Positions 55,640-64,000 of a stretch of 64,000 nucleotides of DNA are shown here, in pieces. The stretch's first letter is position 1. The number at the start of each line of letters is the position of its first letter. The position numbers and the translations under genes are program-made. Below the pieces are notes generated by a model that ran no database searches, had not been told where the DNA came from, and saw only the letters and a program-made list of their open reading frames with translations. This DNA comes from Anaeramoeba flamelloides (lineage: Eukaryota > Metamonada > Anaeramoebidae), in NCBI GenBank assembly GCA_027625915.1, contig JANTQA010000036.1:6841001-6905000 (forward strand). The letters are read 5' to 3'.

Positions 55640-56930
55640 TTTTGTTAGGTTTTCCAGGATTTGAAAGAATTGAGTAAAATGATTAATTTTACTAAATTTC
55701 ATTGAATTCTGGAAAATTGTCGTTGTGTTTCTTGAGTTTTTTGTTTATTCTGAAAATTGAAAGATTTTTAAATAATAAAAAAAAAAAAAAAAAAAAAAAA
55801 AACTAGGTACTCGGTTATACCCCACAGCACTTTTCAAGACTTTTGCATTACCCTTTCTGAATTCTCAAGGGGATAAAATCAGGATAAAAACATGACCAAT
55901 TAGAAATAGAAATTCAACAATATGTGAAAGTATATATTTATATATATATAATATTTCGGCATGTCTCTAGAGAAGAAGTTTACTTTCCAAATATTATAAT
56001 ATATAAATAAGAAGTAAAAAAAGGAAATTAAATTAAATCATTAAAAATAAAAGCGATTTATACCATTTTTGAAAATATTAATTGAGAAAAACTTACCGAT
56101 AAAAGATTTTTTGAATGTCACAAGATATTAAAAATTTGAAATCAAAATCTCATTATTTACGCTATATAAAAAGAATAAAAATAAATCTCGATTGAATTTT
56201 TAAAATTTAAATTTTTTGAATATTATTTTTTTTTTAAAATTTGAGTTTTATTATATTATGTATTGAATTGATAAAATTATTCAAAAGTATTATTGAAATT
56301 AATCAAAAGGCAAAAAAAAAAAAAAAAAATAGTAATTAAAAAATATATCTGTTTACACAAATATTTTCTTTTTGAATTCCAAATGAGAAAGGCCACTATT
56401 TTAAATAAATTTGGTGAAATCAAGAATGAAAAAAAAAAATTCCAACCAAATTACATTTTTGAAGATTTGTTTCATATTTTATTCATAATTTTGGATATGA
56501 GAACAAAAAAGAGATTAACTTGAATTACTTATCCCATTTTTTTCTTATTAATAAAACCATTTTTTTTATTACAAATTTCGTGTTCAAAGTTCTTATTTCA
56601 AATTTTGTATTCAAACTAAACCAAAAAAAAAAAAAAAAAAAAAAAAATACTATTTCGAAGATTGAAGGAAAGGGAATGAATGCTTGAAATTAAAAAACAA
56701 TTTCTTAAGAAACAAATTCAACCCAAAATAAAAAGAGAATATAATGTGAAAAATTGAAAACAGAATTCATAATTATTTTGGCTTTTATAATTTAATTGAA
56801 ATTTTATTATTTTAAAATTAAAAAAATACATCCAATAAATCTTTATTTCTGAACAAGTGTATTTGTAAAAATATCATATTTTCCAAACCAAATCAAAATT
56901 AAAATGAATATAATCAAAATTAGAAATTTA
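55640..56930. other. no gene seen; repeats and homopolymers
   Basis: A family E fragment (55640-55760), poly-A runs at about 55778-55801 and 56623-56647, a TA-rich tract near 55935, and an A-rich open frame at 56293-56523 with no support as a gene. Confidence 0.45.
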
Positions 56931-56934
56931 CAAT

Positions 56935-57280
56935 TCATTTTGGAAAATTTTTTAAAAAGTAATTCATTTGTTTCTCAAAAATTTTTCAAATAAAAGTTTT
57001 TACAGTTTTAATTATAAAAACCAAGTTAAGAAAAAGTATTAACATATCGAATATTAAAGATAAGATCAATAAATAAATGATTTTTTTTATTGTTTCTCGA
57101 TAAATTTTTTTAATTATTTTAATTTTCATTTTTTAATTGAGATGTAAATATATTATAATAGAATATATCCCACTTTCCACTTTTATTTAAACATTTGAAT
57201 TTGATTAAAGAAAAGATTTGAATTGTTCAGTTCCGAATAAACAGTTACCCAAAATTGGTAAAATGTACTTTACTGAGGTA
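56935..57280 (-). repeat. 3'-flank block, copy 2 (downstream of BTB gene)
   Basis: It matches 38390-38725: ATGTAAATATATTATAATAG, TATCCCACT and CCAAAATTGGTAAAAT in the same order. It starts about 90 nt past the stop codon of the BTB-BACK gene, on the same strand relation as copy 1 has to the giant gene. Confidence 0.6.
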
Positions 57281-57367
57281 TTACTTTAATTTTGTAATAA
57301 AAACAATTTAAATTACTGAAAAAAAAATGAAAATGAAAATGAAATTTTTTATCATTATTACTACAGA

Positions 57368-58846
57368 TTAAATTAAGCCAACATATTGGACAGAGTTTGA
57401 AATGATTATATCACCATCTGTTTCTTGTAACCAGGCTTTCCCACAATCACTAGTAATTTTTGTTGAAATGGGGTGAAAATTTAGGCAAACAACAGTGCCA
57501 TAACCTTCCTGTTTTGTTTTTTCTGTGATAAGGGGCCATCCATTATTCCAGGAGGCAATTAGTGTTCCGCCGTTAAGGACGCGTGTGCCAATAACATGGG
57601 TGTAGTCCTTTGTTTTGAAAGTTTGGACGCCTTTCATTATCGGGTGTTCGGGTAAATGGATTTCACCGAGTTGTCTTTGATCTTGTTCGAGTCTTTCTCC
57701 AAAGGCAAGCGGTATGAAGCCCTCTTCAACGATCCTGCCTTTGATTCGGTAGCTCTCGTTATTTATGAGGGTATTAATTGCAATTACAACGAGCCCTTTA
57801 CCCGACTCAACAAACCTAGCTAAGTGGTTACCTAAATCTGTAGAGTTATTCATATCCGATCCATTTCGCCCGCGTAGCACAACGATATCAAAATCGTCAA
57901 TAAACGTAAAAGACGGTGTTGTGGTTTCGATATTTATTATTGTAACCTTTTCAATGCCACCAACCATGATGGATTCCTTGATATGCTCCAGCCTCCCCTC
58001 GCCGCCACGGCACGATGCTAATAAAAGCACCTTCAGATCTTCTAATTGGGTGCCTCCTCGGGACCTTGACTGAGTATTTATTTTATTGTTATTCGCCAAT
58101 TTAATAAAGTACTCCAAGAGTTCTTCACTGGAAAATAACCCTGTTTGGTTTACGAGTTGCAAATCTTGAAAGGACATCAAGTCCAATCGGATATGATTCA
58201 AAAATTCGGACAACAAAGTTTTAAGCGTCACCTTTTCGTCAGTTTTATAATTTGCTTCTTTCTGGTATTGCGCCCATTTTAACAAAGATTTAAAAATCAG
58301 AATTTCCTTTGACAAGAGCTTTTCCAACCCCAAAACAACCTTGATCGTCTCTAAAGACAGCTTTTGGAAACAGTTTTCATTTTCTAAGATGGTGTCGCTA
58401 TGCTCTTCAATATAGACCATTGCTTGGCTCGCCCAATCGTTGATCCCCATTTTCTTGCCATACTCGTAATATTCGATGCAGTTCCCTTGGTTGAGATTTT
58501 TGAGGAATGCTTTGGAGCAATACGTCTTGATTTTATGCATCCCGTAATGCTCCGCAAACAAATACAATTTAAAGATCCCATCCCCTCTCGAATCAATACG
58601 CCTTTTATACGCATACTCCAAAAAGAGCTCAAAACTTACACAGTCAAGATCTGGTAGCGATATTTCTACCATCCCGATGGTTTCTTGTTCTTCCCATTTA
58701 TTGGGATAAAAGATTTCTTCCCAAACCGGAGAAGCCAATGACAAAACCAATTGGTGTGCATAAAACTCTTTTTTTTTCTTCCCAATATAAAACTTTACAT
58801 CTGCAAATTTGTCTGTATTCAAATACTTTCCCAGAACTTGATCCAT
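57368..58846 (-). CDS. BTB-BACK protein with C-terminal amidotransferase-like domain, 492 aa
   Basis: A single exon with ATG at 58846. Residues 10-113 form a BTB/POZ domain (FADVKFYIG, FYAHQLVLSLASPVW, VSFELFLEYAY, LYLFAEHYGMHKIK). Residues 115-245 form a BACK domain (CIEYYEYGKKMGINDWASQA, LSLETIKVVLG, FKSLLKWAQ). BTB-BACK proteins usually dimerise and recruit cullin-3 ubiquitin ligases. Instead of kelch repeats, residues 270-490 form an alpha/beta domain: LKVLLLASCRGGEGRL, DDFDIVVLRGRNGSDMNN, LARFVESGKGLVVIAINT, HPIMKGVQTF, GYGTVVCLNFHP. This resembles ThuA/class I glutamine-amidotransferase-like Rossmann folds. No Cys sits at the usual nucleophile elbow, so a binding role is more likely than catalysis. 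The G+C is higher than in neighbouring DNA. Cul3 adaptor function is inference. Confidence 0.85.
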   Translation of the reverse strand: MDQVLGKYLNTDKFADVKFYIGKKKKEFYAHQLVLSLASPVWEEIFYPNKWEEQETIGMVEISLPDLDCVSFELFLEYAYKRRIDSRGDGIFKLYLFAEHYGMHKIKTYCSKAFLKNLNQGNCIEYYEYGKKMGINDWASQAMVYIEEHSDTILENENCFQKLSLETIKVVLGLEKLLSKEILIFKSLLKWAQYQKEANYKTDEKVTLKTLLSEFLNHIRLDLMSFQDLQLVNQTGLFSSEELLEYFIKLANNNKINTQSRSRGGTQLEDLKVLLLASCRGGEGRLEHIKESIMVGGIEKVTIINIETTTPSFTFIDDFDIVVLRGRNGSDMNNSTDLGNHLARFVESGKGLVVIAINTLINNESYRIKGRIVEEGFIPLAFGERLEQDQRQLGEIHLPEHPIMKGVQTFKTKDYTHVIGTRVLNGGTLIASWNNGWPLITEKTKQEGYGTVVCLNFHPISTKITSDCGKAWLQETDGDIIISNSVQYVGLI

Positions 58847-61447
58847 TTTGTGGTTGGTTTGTTAAGGGTTTGGTTTTTTTTATTTAGTTTTGTTGATTTG
58901 AGCGAACAGCTGACAAATTTTTGTTTCTGAATTGAATTATTAGTTTGTTTGGTGTTTTCAAAGAGAACCAAAAGAAATTAAAAATGAAAAAAATGATTTG
59001 ATTTTTAAGGAAGCATCACCAAAAAATTCCTTGGATTACTGAAAGGTTTGATTCTTTTCAACGCTTCCAGACAATTTCCATACCTTAAAACGACTTTTCT
59101 GAAACTTTCAAAGGCTGAAAAGGTTTATAGAAGTAAGATTTATTTTAGGATACTTATTATCATTCCCAATTTACAGATTTAAGTATTTGAGAGTTCCTCT
59201 TGATTTTTTTTAATGAGTGGGGATTGTAAAAGGAATAAAAATTTATTATAAGAATTAATAGACTTGTTCATGGTTTGTTCTTAAACTAACTTGATATGAT
59301 TCGATATTAACAATTTCGTAAACAAATTCTTATTCTTAAAAACATATTAAATTTATTAGAAGCTAAAGTGAAGTAATTTGAAACCAACCAAAGTGGACCA
59401 AATTGAACTTTCAGTACAATCTCGAAAGCAATTACTGGGATAAAGTAAAGATTATTGAGTCTTAGTACCGTCCTGGGAAATTTTGAAAACAAGTTTTGGG
59501 TAACTTATTATAAAAAAAAAACAACAAAAAGAAAATTTTAAAATCCAATTCTTATTTTTACAAAATTCAGAACTTTGAAAGATTCAACCTTACCTAGAAA
59601 GTTTGAATTTAAAAATTAATAAAATAATATATTCGATTTGATCTATAGTTGTTCAAATATTTAATTCTCTTGATCAAAAAAAAACTATGGTGCTGATCCA
59701 AAAAATTCTAAATAAATCGAAACAACTACCAACCCACCCAATATTAAAATGCAAAAAAAAACTTTTCAAACAGTTATTAATTTTCTAAATATTTTTACTC
59801 TATTTTTTTTCGTGATTTTCATTCTCTTTTTTTTGTCTTTAATAATGAAAAATATTGTTTATTTCTTTTAAATTTTTTTAAAGAAAAGATATCCTATGAG
59901 TTATACCCTGAAGTACATTATAACTAGCATAAAAACTATCAATAATTTTTCCTGATAAATACAAAAGGAATGAAATTTTGTTGAATCACCTATCTTCAGT
60001 AATAAAATAAAAAAAAAAAATAAATAAATTGTTTCTATAATATCTGTAAACAAAATAAAATTTTCATTTTGGAAAATATCTTTTAATTAACCAAAAATAC
60101 ATAAACTATAAGGATTTTTACTAAATTGAATGAAGGATCAGAAATTCCAAAATAGATTTTTTTGAAAATATTACAGATAGTTAGCTTTTTATGTAATATA
60201 TTTATAGAAAATAAATTACAGAATGTAAATTAAAGAAATAAATGAATTGAAAATCCAAAATAAATGCTTTTTTAAAATTAAAAGTTTTAAAAACAAAAAA
60301 AAATTATTTTAATTACGAAATAGAAAATAAAAAAACTATTTTGAACTTTATTATTTATATTTCCAGTACTCTTCTAAATTTAATAAGTATTACAATTTAT
60401 TTTACATATCACCCTTTTTGGAATTTCTTGTATTCTCCAAGAATTCTTTTAATAGGATTTCTTATTAAATAAGTAATTTTTTCTCAATTTTCGTTTGCTA
60501 ATCTCAAAATATTCTCTTATCTCTTGAGACTGTTTTTCTTAAAATAAGTTTCTTTTCAGAGAATAATTCGACTTTGATGATACTAATTACTTTCAAATTA
60601 TTTTCGTTAACCATTTTAAATTCAAATTTTAATATTCGAAAAACAAATTATCAAAAAAATTTTATTTCTAAAAAAAGAATTATAAAAGTTCTATTTACAA
60701 AAAATAAATTCTATAAAATATATTCTGTAGAATGAAAACGGAAAATAAATTACCCAACATAATTTCTAAAAAAAAAAATGATTCAAAAAAATGGAGAAAA
60801 ATCTTTTGATATTTTAATATCATTTTCTGTTTCTACATGATATAATAAATTAAGATAATAGAATTTATACCAAAAAAAAAAATTATTGTGTAATTAAAAT
60901 CATCTTAAATAACTATCATAAAGTGGTTGATTTTTTATCTTGATATTTTAATAGAATTATCAAGATTTGATAAACTTAGGTTATTTGGATCTAATATTAC
61001 CTTTTATCAATTATCGTAATTGTAGAATGTCCATTATATTCTTAATATTTAATTATGATTTTTGAAACTTTATTGTGAATGGGAAGAGATATAATCTAAT
61101 GGTCTCTTTTAAAAAAATAGTTATTGTAATTCATTCTGAAATCAAACTTTCACATATTTCAAATATATACAAAAAAGGAATTTATTATTTTTATTAACAA
61201 CTAAATTAATTCTTGAAAATTGAATAATATATTTTTTTTCCTATGGTGAAAAGTATTTATTTTGAAAAAATACAATTAATTTTTTTTTGACAATTTGTAT
61301 TTAATATAAATAATTGCTAAGAAACTTAAAAAGCAAGAAATATTTATCAAAATACAAATATTGATATCTTATACTCAGTAAATATCTTTAAACAAAAAGA
61401 GTGTATCAATTATACCCAAAAAACAAACAAAAAAAAAAACATTTCTA

Positions 61448-61570
61448 ACTGTCAAATCTAAAACCCGGAAATTTCTGAAAACCGGTAATTCCATTTTTCT
61501 GATCAATTGTAAATATTAGTAAAATGGAATTACCAGGTTTCAGAAATTTCCGGGTTTTAGATTTTACAGT
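61448..61570. mobile_element. small foldback element
   Basis: 123 bp. ACTGTCAAATCTAAAACCCG at the left end is matched by the complement of CGGGTTTTAGATTTTACAGT at the right; the inner AAACCGGTAATTCCATTTT is matched as well. It is nearly a perfect hairpin around a short loop. It is of MITE type; the target duplication is not resolvable. Confidence 0.65.
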
Positions 61571-61652
61571 AAGGAATTATTAATCTAGAAAAGGCTAAAT
61601 TATGTATTTTTTGTAAATTATTATTTACAATTTTCGATTTTATTTTTACATA

Positions 61653-62106
61653 CAGTCTTTCCAAGTCTACCATAAAACTCTAAATAAAATACAATTGATT
61701 TTTCTATTCTAATTTTCCATTTTCAAAAAATTCTGAAATAAGGGCTATTATTCAAAAAAAAATAATGATAAATGAGCTATTATTCAAAAATTTGTAAATC
61801 AAAAAAAAAATTGAAGATTCATAAAGCACTTTAAACTGAAAAATATTGTTCAAAAAAGGGTAAATTTTTAAAGATCAGTAAATATTGATATTTTTTTTGA
61901 GCTATTTTGGACCAACAATTTTTAAGTTTCATGCGATCTTGAATTTTTTTTTTAGACGATTTTTCAAAATTTTGAATAATAGCTCATTTATCATTATTTT
62001 TTTTTGAATAATAGCCCTTATTTCAGAATTTTTTGAAAATGGAAAATTAGAATAGAAAAATCAATTGTATTTTATTTAAAATTTTATGGTAGCCTTGGAA
62101 TGGCTG
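61653..62106. mobile_element. TA-flanked long foldback element
   Basis: 454 bp. The left end CAGTCTTTCCAAGTCTACCA faces TGGTAGCCTTGGAATGGCTG at the right, and TA flanks both sides. The arms pair almost to the centre, including GGGCTATTATTCAAAAA and ATGATAAATGAGCTATTATT. CAGT-type ends and a TA target suggest a Tc1/mariner-derived MITE distinct from family B. It is non-coding. Confidence 0.75.
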
Positions 62107-62835
62107 TAATTTTTTTTTTTGAAATGGGTTCAATAATAAAATTAAATAGTTGATGAATGATAATTTATTTATTAATTCTTAAATAAACATCAACAGATCA
62201 GACTCTCCCATACAGATATTTGAATTACAAATGCTAGATAATATTTTTATTGGTCTTCTATTTCTTCGCCAATATAACAAATTCCAAGTCATATCTCAAA
62301 ATTGGGATTTAACTTTCACTAGATCATATTTTTTTTTTTATTACCATAAATTTCAAAATCTTAAAAGTAATTGGGTCTGCTAATATTTCTTTGAGTGTAC
62401 TAACCTTTTCATTGTTTAAATATATTGCTATATTTTGGATGAACAGCTAGCAATTCTAAATGAAAGGAAAGGAACCTTGAAGAATTGTAAAAAAAGATAA
62501 TGTGGTGATGGAATTTTATACCCATAAAATTCTAAATATTAGTAATAAAAAAAAACATTTTCTAATTTCTAATTTTTATTTTCTTTATTTTTTTTTTTCA
62601 GAGCAATGTAGTCATTTTCAAAAAGTGTGACAAACAATTTTACAAAATGAAATTTCAAACAGCAAACAAACTTCAGTCTGGCTATTTTTAATATATATAT
62701 ATATATATTCAAAAACTTTTCGTCAACACAATTTTTTAAAATTGCTTGATGATTGCTTCTTAATAAACATGATCAAACAATCAACAGACAAACAAATCTT
62801 CAAAAATTAAATTAATTTAGTTTAAAATTTCTATT

Positions 62836-64000
62836 TTAATTTTTTTTGAATTCAAAATATTTCTCGAATTTACAGATGTAATCCAAAACTAAATAGTATT
62901 CCTGCATTACTGCATTTATGCGTTGCTCCATCGCACCAATTTCTTTCTCATCGCATTCTCTTTTTAGTCTTTCTTGTATTAGTATTTCTAACTTTTGATG
63001 CTGGTCGGAATCTTGTTCGCTTGACAAAAAGAATATTGAAAAAGAATAAAGCTCAAAGCAAATCCAAAGTTGTCGGTTGGATATCCTCAGCAAACTTTTC
63101 AGCTCACCAAAGTCTGACTTGGTTAATTTCTGAGAAAAATAGGATTCAATATTTGCAATCTTTGAAAATCTAATCAAATTGTAAACATTAATCAAAAATT
63201 GAAGGTCGTCACTAGGAGACTCTGTTGTTATTTCGGAAATATTTGGTATTGAATGAGCAACATGATAGATTTGTTCAAGCAGTTTAATGCCAACAAAAGG
63301 AGTTGATATTTCAGGAAGAAGCACAAATTGTGAAATTCTGGCTCGCGCGTTCCCGTTTAATAATCGAAATATACGAAAAGAGGCAAAGCCAATTAAGGAA
63401 TAATAATATTCATTGTCATTTAATGGTTTCCTCTCAAATTGGTTATTGTTTTTGTTCTCTGCTTCAAGCTTGATCCTTTCGTAAATTATTAATACTTGCC
63501 AATTTGGATCGTTGGTGTCGATCGTTTTGGAGCCATCTAAAAACCATAATGCAAAATGTTGTATGCTTTTAATATAATCTTTTTCATCTTGGTTCTGTAA
63601 AGTAACTAAATAAAGATCATACTTGTGGTTGCCGTAGGCAAGGCTACTAATTAGCACGCCAACGGGCTGAAACTTTTTATTTCCCGTTTTTTCTTCTTCA
63701 CAAATCCGTTCAAATGCGGATCTGTCTCTGCTGAATGTTTCTTCTTCAAAATTTTGGCTTATTGCCTTATATAAGATCTGTGGCTGAAACGGGCTGTCCT
63801 GCAGATTTGAAACCACCCGATCACAGTGAATCGTAAAAAGGCAAGATTTACAAGAAGCACTGAAACGAAAATGTAAACACAAGTTTTTGTAACCATATAT
63901 TTGTGTTAAAGATGGGATTAACTGATGAGTATACTTTGGTACAAAATCTACATCTTCGTTTCGGTGGATCGTGAAGAGTACACTTTTTGGTAAATCACTT
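62836..64000 (-). CDS. HAT1: histone acetyltransferase HAT1 (type B), 5' partial
   Basis: The catalytic subunit of the type B complex, which acetylates newly made histone H4 (Lys5/Lys12) before chromatin assembly. The frame is open to the right edge with 387 residues visible; the true start lies outside. Visible residues 14-42 (NEDVDFVPKYTHQL, IYGYKNLCL) match the N-terminal domain of HAT1 with its YTHQ signature. The GNAT part follows: QPVGVLISSLAYG, YIKSIQHFALWFLDGSKTID, WQVLIIYERI, SLIGFASFRIFRL and ARISQFVLLP. The helical C-terminal domain (LLRISNRQLWICFELYSF) also matches. The acetyl-CoA loop, QGQGHG in human, reads STPFVG here, and the catalytic ED reads ES in EITTESPSDD. So the fold is kept but key contacts are altered. 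It stops in TAA. The identity is sure; activity is uncertain. Confidence 0.9.
   Translation of the reverse strand, partial: SDLPKSVLFTIHRNEDVDFVPKYTHQLIPSLTQIYGYKNLCLHFRFSASCKSCLFTIHCDRVVSNLQDSPFQPQILYKAISQNFEEETFSRDRSAFERICEEEKTGNKKFQPVGVLISSLAYGNHKYDLYLVTLQNQDEKDYIKSIQHFALWFLDGSKTIDTNDPNWQVLIIYERIKLEAENKNNNQFERKPLNDNEYYYSLIGFASFRIFRLLNGNARARISQFVLLPEISTPFVGIKLLEQIYHVAHSIPNISEITTESPSDDLQFLINVYNLIRFSKIANIESYFSQKLTKSDFGELKSLLRISNRQLWICFELYSFSIFFLSSEQDSDQHQKLEILIQERLKRECDEKEIGAMEQRINAVMQEYYLVLDYICKFEKYFEFKKN

Larger units (their letters stand above)
58847..62835. other. intergenic, foldback elements only
   Basis: No gene supported over 4 kb. It contains the two foldbacks at 61448-61570 and 61653-62106, and a TA-rich tract at about 62691-62709. 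Confidence 0.5.

Overview
The window is a stretch of very A+T-rich eukaryotic nuclear DNA. Genes are sparse and carry GT-AG introns of 42 nt to about 4 kb. TAA, TAG and TGA are all used as stops. Homopolymer runs and short inverted-repeat elements are everywhere. Gene content (histone acetyltransferase HAT1, a UBE2E-type E2, a BTB-BACK protein, a Sec7-type fragment, Lys/Asn-rich proteins and a giant multi-pass membrane protein) fits a free-living amoeboid protist. The BTB-BACK protein with a C-terminal amidotransferase-like domain reminds me of Anaeramoeba (Metamonada), but that is an impression, not a proof.

Layout. 1-7.5 kb: mostly repeats, with one cysteine-rich exon-like frame at about 3.1 kb. 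7.56-8.04 kb (-): an orphan 159-aa gene. 8.0-16.9 kb: no gene seen, only repeat fragments. 16.9-21.9 kb (-): a complete five-exon UBE2E-like gene rebuilt from its splice sites, with one 4-kb intron. 23.0-23.8 kb (+): a multi-exon gene that begins a Sec7 (ARF-GEF) domain. 23.8-35 kb: transposon-rich, including a TTAA-flanked element nested in an older inverted-repeat element. 35.0-36.3 kb (+): a basic orphan protein. 38.8-48.2 kb (-): a three-exon gene for a membrane protein of about 2572 aa built from roughly 37 copies of a hydrophobic repeat with a central Asp and a terminal Trp/Tyr-Arg. 48.4-56 kb: a tRNA-derived SINE, a hAT-like MITE, a second TTAA-flanked element and TA-flanked palindromes, plus unresolved coding-like islands. 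57.4-58.8 kb (-): BTB-BACK protein. 62.8-64.0 kb (-): HAT1, running off the right edge.

The genes do not look like one pathway. HAT1 acts on new histone H4 and the E2 on ubiquitin transfer; the BTB-BACK protein could be a cullin-3 adaptor using the ubiquitin system. The standout is the giant repeat protein: I recognise no described family, its architecture is regular, and it is still growing by in-frame tandem duplication (two 423-bp units). The genes for it and for the BTB protein share a similar sequence block just downstream of their stop codons. The repeats include several families with diagnostic target-site duplications (TA, TTAA, 8 bp, and a 16-bp one for the SINE), so DNA transposons and LINE-dependent retrotransposition have both been active here.
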